DNA of 64,000 nucleotides from Diplodia intermedia (GCA_021495925.1 JAKEKT010000036.1:248001-312000), one strand, 5' to 3'; numbered from the stretch's first letter, positions 1 to 11,731 are shown. A program made the numbers and translations. Notes: generated by a model from the sequence alone, not told the origin.

Positions 1-65
1 CAGAATGACACCAAGGAAAGGAGACAAAAAAATGGGAAACAGAACAGATACCATAGAACGGAAGA

Positions 66-390
66 GCAAAAAGTTAGTCCCATACGGAACCTGTAAAACC
101 CCCTTTCGAGGATTTTCCCCCTTGTCTCGAAGACGAAGGTGGTGAGAGTGGGTAAGCACTCTCGTACCATAGGCCTGCTTCGCAAACTCAACCCGCCCAA
201 AGGCGGCAATCCTCTTCGGCAAATGCCTCAGAAGCCTCACCGGCGACGCAATGGCCGCCAGTCTCAATCCTCCTTTCGGCAATAGCCTTAGAAGCTTTAC
301 CCGCGACATAAATGCCGCTGGTCATAATCCACTCAGCCAGGCCCTTAGGTGAAAGAAGGATTTTGCTGAAGCGTTTATATGCAGCAAGTA
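66..390. repeat. Diverged direct repeat, copy A
   Basis: This copy matches 595-870 in the same orientation. Shared stretches include a block around 92-120 (containing CCCCTTTCGAGGATTTTCCC), a block around 138-176 (GGTGGTGAGAGTGGGT, then ACTCTCGT and CCATAGGCCTG) and one around 337-385 (CCAGGCCCTTAGG, then GAAAGAAG and a CGYTTATAT motif). Inside copy A, 202-257 and 266-322 are a diverged two-unit subrepeat built on CAATCCTC, TTCGGCAA and GCGAC words. No convincing ORF is present. It could be an old transposon end or LTR remnant; the origin is unknown. Confidence 0.7.
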
Positions 391-594
391 CGAAACTCCC
401 GTTTTATGTTGTTATCTCTACGGGAATAATGACTTCACCATTTCATCCTTTGGTGAAACTGGATTGTATGCCCAGGAAAACGAATATTTCAGGGTAGACA
501 ACGATCCGAAGTTTGCACACATTCCCAACCAGTTCGACTCGAATCCCGAGCAAAATAAACAAGCAACACTAAGCTAGTAAAATAAAACAAAAAG

Positions 595-870
595 GCAAAA
601 AGTCAGTTCCCTACGGAACTTATAAAACCCCCTTTCGAGGATTTTCCCCCTTTCGGTGAAGGTGGTGAGAGTGGGTGAGCACTCTCGTGCCATAGGCCTG
701 GCGTAGACGGGGTCCCCCTCAGCTTGAAGAAGCTGCAATTCTACTTTCGGCAATGCCTCAGTAGCTCCTACGCAGTAGTGACTGATCCTGAGAACAGCCA
801 CCCTGACATAGCGGCCAGGCCCTTAGGCGAAAGAAGCAGTTGCCTGGAGCGCTTATATACACCTGGTAGT
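595..870. repeat. Diverged direct repeat, copy B
   Basis: This is the second copy of the repeat at 66-390. The offset is about 527 bases at the left end and about 478 at the right end, so this copy has lost roughly 50 bases, mainly from the internal subrepeat. It ends about 75 bases before the stop codon of the minus-strand NACHT gene and may sit in or beside its 3' UTR. Confidence 0.7.
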
Positions 871-943
871 AAAATCGTAAAGATTACGACTAAACATTAA
901 TGAACAGAAAGACCACCGACGCATCACACACTTAAGACACATA

Positions 944-3818
944 TCAAGGACAAAGCTTGATAAGCATACTCCTCAGACGCCTTCCCAGGACTTTCTTTTC
1001 CAGGATTTTCACATTCCCGTTTCGATGCTCGTCTCCCCCGACCGTATGACCGCCGGGCTCCTCGGACCCATACCCATATTTCTTCAACAGCGGCAACACT
1101 CGATCGTACCATTCCCAAAGGCCCGGGAACCGCTCTTCCGAGCGTCGTGCCTCCAGCAGCACGTCGTAGAGTGACTCGTCGAAAGCCGTCTTGTAACGGA
1201 CATTGCCAACGTCGAGAAGAAACCGGACAAGCTGCAGCTGCTCCTCGTCCACTCCGTCCGTTGGCAATGTAAACATGGGTGCCGGGGGTGTGCGGAGCCG
1301 CACAGAGTCGAGGCCCGGGAAGACGGCGTTTTCCAGCAGTGAGATTCTGCTCGGTTTGGACTCCAAAAGACCATTGTTCGCCGAGACCTTTGCTCGCACA
1401 TATCTGAGAATCCCATTCTGTGCGGCGATACCGATGAATGAGTTTTCCTTGTTGACATTGCGATATTGCAGGGTCGACCAGTGCCCGGAAGAGTATCCGT
1501 CGCGGTCAGCGTGTTTGGCGTCGACGAATAGATATTGGAAGATCTTGATGCCAGAAGCGGGCACGGTCCAGTCGCAGACCAGCCCGTTGAAGCAGTCGAG
1601 AGCGCGCACAAGTCGATCCTCCTCGACCTTTGCCGACTTCGAGGCGCCGCGCCCGTAGACCAAGCAGAAGCGGATGAACTCGACGAAATCCGCCAGAGTC
1701 GATATGTCTGTTATTGGCTGAGTCAGGTGCGCTTCGAGCAGGTCCATGTGCGGATCGAAGTCTTCGGGTGTCTTGGAGCATATTTCTTCCCACATGGTGT
1801 CTTTGGTTATCCAGTCTCTGGCCGAACGGTGTAGGAACCGGACTTGATTTGCCGATGTTTCCAGGATCCCGCGGGTGTGCCCGTCCAGTAGTCGCTTCAT
1901 GACCTTTGAGATGCCCCGGCGTGCGTTTTCGTCCATGACCATAGCCCGGGTTCTGGCAGGAATGCCTTCGGTAGCGAGCCAGAAAATTCCGGTTGTAACC
2001 GCAGGCTCCTGGACGACACAAAGTTGAAATAATTTGGACGACATTGGAGTCATCTCGGGCGGTATCGATCGCCATATGGAGCTGTACAAGCCCATGATGT
2101 CGGACGGGATCTGGTCCAATTGTGCTTCGAGATGTGGCAGGGACGGGTTGTCGGTCAAAGTATCCAACAGAGACCGGACGGCAAGGTTGACCCACAGGAA
2201 GACGCCTTCAGCCTTCGATATGATTTCCTTGAGAACTCGGCTCATCTCATCAGGGAAGATCCCTTTCAAGTCCTGATATGCGGGACTCTTGTCGAATTCT
2301 GTTCGGACAAAATGTTCGATGTCGGGCCGTGTCAAGTCTTGCATCGTCAAGGAATGGCCCTGGCCGAATGCGTCCGCGAACATGTTCCAGGGACGGCTTG
2401 AGACACAGAGTTTGATGCCGCGGCTGGCGATGTTGTCCTTCGCCCATTGTATCAGCACCTTGTGGTCACCATCAAACTCGTCGAGCCCGTCCACAAACAG
2501 TGCAAGTCGAAACGCCTTCCCGTGATAAGAGGACAGAGCCTCGAAGGCCTCCTTCAACTCTTTCCAAGTCCACTCCGGGGCGATCGAATCGGATCCCAGA
2601 AGATTGTACAATGCCCAGCGCCGGGGTAAAACGACAGGGATGAGATCCTGTCTGACATGCAGGCACTGATGAAGAATGGTTCTGATGAGGCCTTCTTGAG
2701 ACTTCTGCATCCTGGAGCCGGGATTCCAAAAGAAAAACCCAGCGAGCATTAGCGGGAGTCCGTCGGCGTAGCCCCGAAGGTGTCTTCGTAGTTGATGATG
2801 CTCGAAGATGAATTTCATGAGAGTCGATTTGCCTGAGCCGGGTTTACCTGTGATCCAGTAGATAGATCCCGACGTCTCCCGAAGCCAAGCTGGAAAACCT
2901 GTCCATTGCAACTCCTGTCCCTGCTCCCCGGCTCTCTGGGTCCGGAAGATCCATCCAAAAGTTTTTGCATACGCTTTCGGAATTCCTCCTTCTCGCGATG
3001 CCATGTCGCTGAAAGAGAGACTGCTTAGGATCTTGGCAGCCACCGGAATGGCGACGTCCAAAGACAAGTCCGCAGGCCGAGTAACATTAAACAGCCGACC
3101 ACGTTCATTGGGAGCCCAGGATGTCCAATCAGTGTCCCAGATGGTTTGGACCAAGTCATGGTACTTCTTGGACTGTTGGGTTTGCTCATCTTGCAATGTC
3201 ATCTTCTTAAGCTCAATTGCAAATTCGCGAGCCGAGTTATCACGGCGGTCAAGCTTCTCGGTGATTTCATCCAGCCGATTCCTCAGCTCCAAGTGTCTCT
3301 CACCGTCCTGTCTAGTCTCTTCCCTACGGTATCCATTAGCAACCCGAAGTCAGAGCTGCTCCTAGGCGCTCGTACCAGACCGAGACCAGTGTTGCGATCG
3401 TCATCTGAGATCGGATCTCTGTCAAGCGGCCGCGCAACCGGTCAACCTCGCTCTCCGTCCAAATGGACCTCAGAGCCGAGACGAAGCTACTCGCGGCAAT
3501 GCCGACTCTTGTTGTTCCTCTAGCCTCGAGAGCGTTGACGGCGCTCTGCAGCTCGGCGCTGGCCTCCACGCAGCGTCGGCACAAGTCGAGCAAGGCGTTT
3601 TCAGATGCGGCGGGGGCCTTCTTCGCATCACACAATCGGTTCTTCAGCTGCTCGCTCACGTCTGATAGGCCCTGTGATAAAGTTGACAGTTCGACATCGC
3701 GCGCCGTTTTGCCCGACTCGGACTGATAGATTTCATAGGTGGTGGAGAGAAGGCGGGTGCCGTAGTCGACGACTTGTATGACGCCGGCTGCCAAAGAGAA
3801 TGCGCTGACAGGATCCAT
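944..3818 (-). CDS. NACHT (NLR-like) STAND protein with fungal N-terminal domain
   Basis: Join complement(944..3323,3376..3818), 940 aa. Residues 1 to about 150 start MDPVSAFSLAAGVIQVVDYG, as in the fungal N-terminal domain of STAND proteins (Helo-like). A NACHT NTPase follows, with Walker A GKPGSGKST at about 307-315 and Walker B LALFVDGLDEFDG at about 422-433. The C-terminal half is helical and holds weak ankyrin-like stretches but no clear WD40 or ankyrin array. The 52-nt intron has donor GTACGA, branch GCTAATG and acceptor CGTAG. It is needed because the two exons lie in different frames, and splicing joins them in phase. Such proteins act in fungal heterokaryon incompatibility and non-self-triggered cell death (established for the family); the ligand here is unknown. 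Without the intron the second part would have no ATG near its start and would look like a separate truncated gene. Confidence 0.88.
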
Positions 3819-4427
3819 GCCATCGAGGGTCCGCGAAGGACCAGCGAGCTGGTGATGGAGTGTGATGAGAAGAGGCGGAGAAGCGAATGATCAAGGGAAA
3901 TGCGGGTGCGGGGGTCTTATGTTTTGGTAGGTTGCGCACGCATGCACTGTAAGCCACAGGGGGGCAATGCAGCTGAAGGCTAGAGTGAACTTTGTTTTTT
4001 GTGCAACAGAGGCCCGTGGATTGCCAGAAACAGCTTATGCTCGTGATGTCGACCTATCACATTATCTGCAGGAGCACAGTCATGCCCCGTTTGGGGAAAC
4101 ATGTGGCCGATGCAGGCGGTCGTCTATGGCATTTCGTCAGCTTATTGGCGCTCATTTCCCCACACACGCGCATTCAACCCTTGCGCGTGGCAGCCTAGAG
4201 AGGGGGCTCGGCGGGCCAAATCAGCTGCTGACGCCAAGCAAATGGCAAAAATTGCATGGCCATCTCCAGATGTCATCATCATTTCCATTCCCTCATACAC
4301 CACTTACTACCCTACGTCTCAATCTTCCTGAACAGCAGCTCCCTCGTAGGAACAGGGAAACACTGCGCACACGACAATCGTCAGCCATCCATCCAACCAT
4401 CCACACTTCCGAAAACAAAAAAAAAAT
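3819..4427. other. Intergenic: NACHT promoter and P450 3' flank
   Basis: This 609-base gap separates two minus-strand genes. It should hold the NACHT gene promoter at its left and the P450 terminator at its right. It contains a poly-A tract near 4422 and C/T-rich sequence towards 4500. Plus-strand ORFs here look like antisense chance ORFs. Confidence 0.6.
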
Positions 4428-6516
4428 TCAAAGGGGCACGCAAGCACAACTCACAAAATTCCCATACTCCCAATTCCGCCACCTCCTGCCCCCCCACTCC
4501 CTCTCCCCCTCCTTCCCCTCCCCCTCGTCCGGCATACCGACATCCCACCCCCCCAGCACGGCCACCACGACCATCTTGATCTCATTCGCCGCAAAGAACC
4601 TGCCCGGACACGCGTGCCTGCCCCAGCCGAAATTCGTGCTGTCGTCGGCGACGGTGGCGAACTGGTGGCTGCGGCGGGACGGGTTGTCGGCGCCGAGCCG
4701 GCAGAAGCGCCACGGGTCGAAGCGGTGCGGGTCCGGGAAGCGTTGCGGGTCGAGCGAGACGGCCATGGTGGGGACCTCGATGACGGTGTGGGCGGGGATG
4801 AGGATGGGTGGGGCACCGCTGCCGGTGGTGGTGGAGAGGGCGAAGGGCTTGAGGACTTTGCGTTGGAAGTTTGCTGTTTGTTGCGGGGGTGGGGGTTAGC
4901 GGGCGGGCGAGTGGGGGAGGATGGATGGAGGGAGGGAGGGAGGGAAGAGGGGACGGTAAGGGTAAAGGGTGCGTACCGAACTGCAGGGGGTACAGGCGCA
5001 GGGTCTCCTTCATGAACGAGTCGAGCTTGGGCATGTCCTGCAGGGCGTCGAACGTCATGACGCCGCCGTGTCCGTGTTTCGCCAGCGCGGCCGCCGCCTC
5101 GGCGCGCAGCTCGGCCGTGACCGCGGGCGGCATGGCCGCGAGGTTGAACAGCACGTTGGTCGCCACCACCGTCGTCGAGTGCACCGCCGCGAACACGAAG
5201 CCCAGGTACGCCCGCACCACCTTCCACTCGGCGTCCAGCCCGAACCGGGCCGCCCCGTCCACCGTCCACTGCAGCAGATCCTCCGCCTTTTCTGCCCCCC
5301 CGCTCTCCCTCCGCGCCCTCATCACGCCCCCCACCAACGCCTCCATCTCTCGGATCCGTCCCTTCAGCTCCCGCACCTCCTTCAGCCACGGCGCCACGAG
5401 CCACCGGCACCAACTGGGAACCCTGCTGGCGGCCGCCATGGCGCGCATGACGCTCGCCGCGTACTGCACCGAGGCGTCGAGGTACGTCGGGTCGAGGCAG
5501 AGCGGGGTGCCGACGCCGATGGCCCCGGTGGCCGCGGCGACGATGTGGAGGAGGGTGGAGGTGGCATTGAGGGGGGTCCAAGAGGAAGTCGACGAGGGGA
5601 GGGTGTTGTGGACGGCGGTGGTGATGGTGTCGGAGATGCGGGGGTTGAGGCGGCCTGTTGTCGGTTAGCCGGTGGTGCTGGTGGTAGTGGGAAGGTTGTA
5701 GTTGCTCTTGGAAGGGTTGAGGCGGCCGGGGGAACAACAAGGGAAGAAGGTGGAGACGGGACGTACGCAGACCGGGGGTGAGGAGCGTCTTCATGACGTG
5801 GCCGTGCAGCGGCTCGTGGGTGTTGAGCATGGTGTATCTGCTTTCGAGCGTCTGTGGGATGGGAATGGTCAGCCAATCGTCTCTTGCCCACAGCGCTTGC
5901 AAAGGAGGACGTGTGGTTGACGACGACACAAAAGTGCAGTCCCTCACCTCATCGGCTGCGCACTGGTTGCACACCACATCATCCGGCAGCTTCCTCAACT
6001 CCTCGAGATACTTTGGCGCGATGACGATCGTCCTGGACCCTGCACACCCCGCAATCGAATCAGCTCAAAAGCCTCCCGCATCCAATCCTCGTACAGTGGC
6101 ACTGCTTACGTCTCACAGTCGTGATCTGATACACGCCGTCTTTGAACTACAACAAAAACAACACCGCCCCTCCAATTAGCACACCAACACAAACGAACCC
6201 CCCGCCAAGACCGAGCGAGTGAGGGACAAACCTTCTTATACCCCTCCAGATAGATCCCCTTCGCCCCCGTCACGAACCTCTCCCGCCTCTTCTTCTCATC
6301 GCCCCATTCGTGCCCGATGACGGGGAAACCGGCGAGCGGGTCTCTGCCCCAAAACAGTGCCGCGGCGGCGACGATGCTGACCAAGAGGGCGGAAGCCGAG
6401 GTGAAGAGCAAGAGCCGGACATTGTCGACGACGAAGCCGGGCATTTCGACGTGGAGATCGCGGCTCAGCAGCGGCTCGTGGAGGGTGAGAAAGGAGGAGG
6501 AATTGTGTGACGCCAT
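4428..6516 (-). CDS. Cytochrome P450 monooxygenase
   Basis: Six exons: complement(4428..4873,4977..5654,5767..5851,5948..6039,6110..6146,6232..6516), 540 aa, with all phases closing. The chosen ATG gives an N-terminal part followed by one hydrophobic anchor at about residues 28-55, as expected for an endoplasmic reticulum P450. Landmarks are the I-helix region GFVFAAVHSTT, the ExxR motif KETLR (about 382-386), PERF-region sequence RFDPWRF, and the heme loop FGWGRHACPG with the cysteine ligand near residue 481, followed by RFFAANEIK. This heme loop and the exon 3 segment RTIVIAPKYLEEL resemble the ent-kaurene-oxidase-like fungal P450s (CYP503/CYP68 type). The substrate is unknown. After the heme loop the C-terminus is a charged Glu/Gly/Trp/Arg tail unlike the usual conserved end. 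No biosynthetic core enzyme lies beside it. Confidence 0.9.
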
Positions 6517-8197
6517 CTCCGATTTTCTGCGGAAGGGGAGGAGGAGGGAAAGGGCGGGGCCGGTAAAAGTTGAAACGGTTTGAGCGGGGGACGATGCTGC
6601 CAGGTGAGATCGGGGCGGGCCGGTGATCCGGGCGCGGGCGGTAGGTGGACCTATCTCCAAAAGGGAATTGAGAGGAGAGAGGCTCCACAGAGGATATAAG
6701 AAACAAAAAGAAAGGAAAATGTGCCTTGTGTTGCGCACTACAAGGCGGGAGAATTGACAAAGGCGGTATGGGCGAGGTCCGTTCTATCCGACGTCACTCG
6801 ACATGGGGCTCTGCAGGAGCCGCGGGCGGGGAGGATGGGGAACGCGCGGCAGCTGTTTATGAATCCGACTCAATATTTGTTTCAGTCAAAGATGACGGGC
6901 TGACTTTCTCCTTTGGGGCCTTCCAAGCCGCGGACCTCAACTGTCCGAATTGAGCCGAAGATTAAAGGCGGATCCGGAACTCGAGCTGGGGTAAAGACGC
7001 GAGGTGGTGTTGAAATCAAGCAGCATCCATTGGTTAGGGGGGGAGGAATCGGTACGTAGGGCAAAAGCAAGGCCAAGTGCCGGACGATCGCTCTTTAATA
7101 ACCCTGGTACCAGGCGAACGGGCACAGCGCTGACTAGGTGGTCCTATTAAAGTTGGCGGGCGAAACGGGGCGATGTAAGTACGTGGCTCGAGCCAGCCAG
7201 GTACCTAGGCCTTGCGTTGCGGAGAAAGTCCGAGAGCAAGGTCGACCCATCAGTTCCTTACCCGCAGCCAGGGTGCCAAAACCACGCCACCAAGCCCGGA
7301 CCGAACTCCTGTTCCCTAGCTCTGACGATGTATCGCCGGGGTGTTTACGAAGAGAAGCAGGCGTCGCGGATAGGCCGGCCGGGTGTCACAGAATTCGATG
7401 GCGTCCTTCCTGGCGCTCCTCGTTAGCCACCCTCTCGCCGCCAAGCCGTGCTGAATGCCGCGCGCCCGCACCAGGACGCTAGAGGAACCGTGGTGGCGGG
7501 CGAAAAGGAGTCCGCTGATGGTTCGTCTCTCTTTTGCCGTCTTCGGTCGCTGGCCGCGGTTCAGCCGAGTGATCGTCGTGGGCACTTGTTGTGAAGATCG
7601 GACGGCTCCATCATCAGCACGGCAAGAGCTGCGCACCCGTCACCAGACATCTGTTTCAAACCTGGACAACGCCTGGCCGGCCAACCCTGTGGGCACAGAT
7701 GCAGACTGCGGCTAACGGAGTCAGATGTCCCACGCCTAATCGCCTTAGCGAATGCGACAACCGAGACTTCGTATCGTGGATTCGTCGAAGCCACGTAGTA
7801 AGGCTGGACGTTGCACGAACGTGCCTAGACGGTGCATGTCTACCAATCGCGGCTGCAGTCAGCAAAGCCAGGACCCAGAACTTCCCGGCCGCCGATGCGT
7901 ACCTTCGCTAGTGCCGGTCATGCGGACCCCCAGTAGATATCTCGTTGTTGTTGCACCCGAAGTCTTCACACCCTTGCATTGACGCCAAAGCACGTCAGCA
8001 ATCTTTTGCACACCACCCCCACCATTTCACCCTTGCCACGATCCCACTTACATACCGCCATCCTTCGTCGCAGACGGCAGCGCGGCAGCGGCAGCGGCAG
8101 CGGCAGGCCGGGTGGGCGGGCGGGCCGAGCCTTATCTCTCCCCCAAGCCCCAAGCCCCAAGCCCCAAGCAGCAAGCCACCACTCAAGCCTCATCATC
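6517..8197. other. Intergenic, 1.68 kb, no gene recognised
   Basis: This gap lies between the start of the P450 and the end of the XRCC2-like gene, both on the minus strand. A TATAAG-like stretch on the plus strand at about 6694 is the only core-promoter-like word noticed. Both strands carry many short ORFs, but none has recognisable domain content, and base composition is ordinary. It may contain a small gene or RNA that cannot be seen by eye. Confidence 0.5.
8141..8168. repeat. Four tandem copies of CCCCAAG
   Basis: A perfect 7-base unit repeated four times lies just downstream of the XRCC2-like stop codon, in a C-rich plus strand. It is not the usual fungal telomere unit (TTAGGG) and is best read as a microsatellite in the 3' flank. 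Confidence 0.8.
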
Positions 8198-9582
8198 TCA
8201 AATCCCCTCGCCCTCTCCATCCCCCTCACCCCCTTCCTCCCCCTCCACAACCACCACCACCCCATCGCCCCTCACATCCACCACCCACCCCTCCAAAGCC
8301 GCCAACCCTCCCTCCCACGCCCCCCTCGCCCCCCAATACGCCTGCTGTTGCTGCTGCTGCTGCTGCTGCGGCCCACCACCCGCCACTCCTCCTCCTCCGC
8401 CGTAATACCCCTCAACCCAAACCCCGCACCGCCCCCTCTCCACCACACCCTGCCGCTGCCCGCGCTCCCCCCGCGCCTCGGCCACGCTCATCGCCGGCGC
8501 GAACGGGCGGACGGCGGCCCTGCCCACGGCGAGGCGGAGGGAGGGGGCGAATGCGGCGTGCCAGGAGGGCGGGAGGAGGGGTTTGGATGCGGTGGTGGTG
8601 GTGGTGGTCGCGACGATGGCGCAGTTGAGCTGGGCGCTTAGCGCGAGGAGGGTGCGGGCGAGGGTGGTGTAGGATTCGCTTGTTGTGGTGGTGGATGCGG
8701 TGGATGTGGATGTGGATGTGGATGTGGCCCTCGCGCCGCCATCGCCGCCGCCATCACCGCCGTTGCTGACGGGTAGCCGGGCGTCGTCTTCGGCGGCGCG
8801 GAGGGGCCAGAAAAAGGCGCTGGCGCTGTCGACGAGGATGGAGTGGAGTGGCCTGTGCGCGGAGTGGTGGTGGGTGGTGGTGGTGGTGGTGCCGGTGGCG
8901 GTGCGCGGGAAGAGGTAGGCGGGTAGGGCGCGCAGGGCGGCGATGAGGGCGGCTTGTGATTGCGGTTGGAGGATGTGCACGTGTGTGAGGGCGGCGGCGA
9001 TGAGGGCGTCCGCGGCGGCCGGGTCGATGGTCGTGTGGCGTTGTTGCTGCTGCTGTGCGCGACGGCAGCGCCGGGCGATGTGGCCTTTCGCGACGGTTGC
9101 GAGCCGCGTGACGGAGAAGTGGCCGTCGGTGTCGACGATGACGACGGCGCTCGCTTTCCCTTGGAGGTCGATGCCGGCGTAGGTGCGGGGGAGGATGGCC
9201 AGAGCGGTGATTAGGTAGAGCAGCTGCGTCTTGCCCGCGCCGGGGCCGGCAGACGTGAGTTCGACTAGTGGAGGCTTGGGAGTAGTGGCCCGGTGTCTCT
9301 GGGGCTGGTCGAGCGGCGGAGAGGGCGGGTCGTGGTGGCGTGGAGGTGGCTGCTCGAATAAGCGCAGGAGGCGGTCCAGCGGGGGGATTCCGAATCGCGT
9401 TTCGCTCAGCCCGGGTTGCGCAGACAGCCTCACCGAATGTAGGACCTAGAGCATAATCAGCGCATCGTGGCTTTGGTGTGGTGGTAGAGTGTTGTCGAGA
9501 CGCGGGAAAGACTACGCACCTCGTCCAGCCGGGCCTCCTCAACCTCACCCAACAACCTCCGCCCCGAAACCTCCGCGCCCAT
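8198..9582 (-). CDS. XRCC2-like RecA/Rad51 paralogue
   Basis: Join complement(8198..9445,9520..9582), 436 aa; the 74-nt intron has donor GTGCGT and acceptor CTCTAG. The N-terminus starts MGAEVSGRRLLGEVEEARLD and continues across the junction to RFGIPPLDRLL. The RecA core shows Walker A GPGAGKTQ (about 88-95), VVIVDTDGHFSV, and Walker B ILVDSASAFFW (about 224-234). This set is characteristic of XRCC2, a Rad51 paralogue in homologous-recombination repair in the nucleus. Low-complexity inserts interrupt the core: Thr runs, a Ser-Thr repeat (from GATGTG repeats near 8703-8726), a Gly run and a run of nine Gln near 8344-8371. The C-terminus ends in an acidic Gly/Glu tail. It shares a short divergent promoter with SOM1. 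Confidence 0.87.
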
Positions 9583-9753
9583 TTCGCCGTGGTCCGCCGT
9601 CAAGTCCGCAAAGACAGAAGCCTTCACCTGTACCCAGTTCCCCGCTCAGTCGCGGCCGTCGCGCAGGGCATCTCTCCGTGGTCAAAGCTCCCAAGGTGGT
9701 GACGTCCTCTCTTCCTTGCTCTTTTTCTCCGCCTGGATCAATCCGCAACGACA
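9583..9753. promoter_or_regulatory. 171-bp divergent promoter, XRCC2-like / SOM1
   Basis: The two start codons face away from each other across only 171 bases, so the promoters and 5' UTRs must share this segment. No TATA box is seen. The part next to SOM1 is pyrimidine-rich on the plus strand (CTCTTCCTTGCTC near 9711). Confidence 0.7.
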
Positions 9754-10120
9754 ATGGCACCACCCGTCGAAGCCTTTCCGCCCGAGGAGCTCAGCGTGCG
9801 CGTGCAGTACAAGCCGAACGGCAGGCGCAGGAAGCCGCCGGTCGAGCTGGAGAAGTGCAAGCTGCTGGAGATGGTGCAGTACGCGTGCGAGGTTGAGAAC
9901 CGGGATGATCCGCGCAGCCGCGTCCTATGCCGCCCGCTGGTGCGGCTGTTCCGAAGGTGCGTTCGACCTCGTTTCCCTTCCTCCCTCGGGCGGCTGGCTG
10001 TGCCGGAGTGACGAGATGTCGAGATGCGAGGTGCTGACGGTCTGTTGGGTGCTGAAAAGGTGCGCGGGCGGCTTGACGGTCGAGACGACGTCGTGGGAGG
10101 ACAACGAGCATCGGCTGTGA
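9754..10120 (+). CDS. SOM1: Mitochondrial inner membrane peptidase subunit/export factor Som1
   Basis: Join 9754..9956,10060..10120, 87 aa. The protein begins MAPPVEAFPPEELSVRVQY, has a basic stretch GRRRKPP, conserved cysteines in ELEKCKLLEMVQYAC and VLCRPLVRLFRRC, and ends LTVETTSWE plus six residues. This matches the fungal Som1 family, an accessory component of the mitochondrial inner membrane protease that matures proteins sorted to the intermembrane space. The 103-nt intron (donor GTGCGT, acceptor AAAAG) splits an Arg codon. Without splicing the ORF reads into unrelated sequence and loses the conserved C-terminus. Confidence 0.85.
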
Positions 10121-10587
10121 CGTCTTCACCCAACCCAGGAACGAATGTCTTGCTTCGCACACAATCTCCGGCTGCATCTGCTGTAGTTGGCACAGCGAAA
10201 GGGATTCAAGCCATCTCGCAACCATTACACGCTGAGGCGGTTGCCTGTTCATAATGGTCATAGCAAACAAAGAAATCATTTTGTGTATTTCTCAAGCGCG
10301 CCGCAGACCTGCTTCGCGCGGCGCCTTAATTCTGCATATACCATCACACCCCGACCGTGGTATCTTCGTCTTCTTTGATGCAGCCACCAGCTCTCCCGTC
10401 CCGAAAATCCATAGACCATAACGCCACCCGACACGCGCCATCCCGCAAACCAAACACCGAGAACGCCGCGCTAAAAATGCTTATCCTCAACTGTCTCACT
10501 CACTGCCTTCTTTACTTCTTCCCTTCCTTCCTCCCTTCACTCCTTGACCCTCGACGCCTCGACTCGCTGCTTTCGAGTCTTCCCATA
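10121..10587. other. Intergenic, convergent 3' flanks
   Basis: This 467-base gap lies between the convergent SOM1 and TAF8 genes. No ORF of interest is present; both 3' UTRs and terminators are expected here. Confidence 0.6.
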
Positions 10588-11731
10588 TCACGACCATGCC
10601 GTCGACTGTGCCCCCTTCCTCCAATACTTCTTGTCATAGTTCACCAGCAAGCCCGTGTCCACCACGAAATCGTTCGTCTTGTCGCCGCCGCTCTGTTCGT
10701 CGTCCATGCCGCCCATCATCACGTCTCCCCGCTTCATCTCGTCCTCGCGTATGATCTCACGCATAGCCTCCTCCCACATCTGCTTGCTCGCCGGCGGCGA
10801 CTTCCTCTTCTCACCACCACCACCCGCAGCAGCGGCATCCTTGCCGCCCAACGCACGCCTCCTGCTCGACCCCGTGCGATTCGCCGCCATGAGCTTCCTC
10901 AGCGCCTGCTCCGCCAAAATGCCCTCCTGGGTCGCGCGCTCGCGGATCTTCCTCGGGTCCGTCTCGCGCGAGCTGTAGACGGGGGTGGCCTGCCAGGTGT
11001 GCTTGCTGGGGAAGGCGGGCAGGTGGGCGGGGATGTAGGCGCGCGCCCTCTTGTCGGCGGCGCCCGACAGCTCCCTGCCGAGGACGGCCTCGAGGCGGGG
11101 CGGCGGCTCCTCCGCCGGCGGCGCGTCGGGCACGGGCGGCAGCGCGACGGCGGGCGGCAGCGGCAGCGCGAGCTGCGGCTCGAGGTCCGACGCCGTGTAG
11201 CCCGTGTGGGCGAGGGCGCGGGCGAAGTCGGCCGGCGTGGCCGTCGTGCGGCGCGCGTGCTCCATCGAGGCGCGCACGTCGGAGAGGAAGTGGAGCATGA
11301 CTGTTGCGACAATGAGACAAGATGCGTGAGCCTCCCGTTCAAAAGCACGAAAAAGAGTCCCGTTTCCAACCGACTGCCTACTGCCCACTCCTTCCCCAAT
11401 TGGTGCCGTTGGGGGGACGAAAGGAAAAACACGTACATTCGTCGACCTGGGCGCGGAACGCCTCCAGCGCGGTCGGCTTCGCGCTCTCGAACCCGACGGC
11501 CGTCAAGCCGATGGAACAGGCACGCAGGATCTGGGCCTGGAAGAACGCCTCGTCCTGCGGCGCAGCTACCGACGGATCTTCGCGCCAGGCCTGCTTGTGT
11601 CGGATGCCGTGGCGCACGACGCGGCGGCGCTTCGAAGAGAACTGTTCATCGTCCGGAGCGAGCGGGCGCTTGGTGCCTGCGATGTGGTTTTGCGTCGAAG
11701 AAGCATCCGGGAAGCGCAGTCCTGGCATCAT
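10588..11731 (-). CDS. TAF8: Transcription initiation factor TFIID subunit 8 (TAF8)
   Basis: Join complement(10588..11300,11437..11731), 335 aa, with one 136-nt intron (GTACGT...CAACAG). An N-terminal basic segment is followed by a bromodomain-associated histone fold (about 55-125; ILRACSIGLTAVGFESAKPT ... FMLHFLSDVRASMEHARRTT). After a Pro-rich linker comes the TAF8 C-terminal motif (IPAHLPAFPSKHTW, then SSRETDPRKIRERATQEG and LAEQALRKL). The last part holds a conserved-looking FVVDTGLLVNYDKKYWRK. TAF8 pairs with TAF10 in TFIID for RNA polymerase II initiation. The intron falls inside the histone fold, and splicing restores it in phase. Confidence 0.88.

Noticed and set aside
527..550. tRNA-like B box (GTTCGACTC)
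   Set aside because: No matching A box or cloverleaf could be laid out upstream at the proper spacing.
3967..4899. 310-codon plus-strand ORF
   Set aside because: Overlaps the P450 last exon, including the heme loop, on the opposite strand; composition is low-complexity.
8141..8168. Telomere-like repeat
   Set aside because: The unit is CCCCAAG, only four copies, inside a gene-dense region; treated as a microsatellite.
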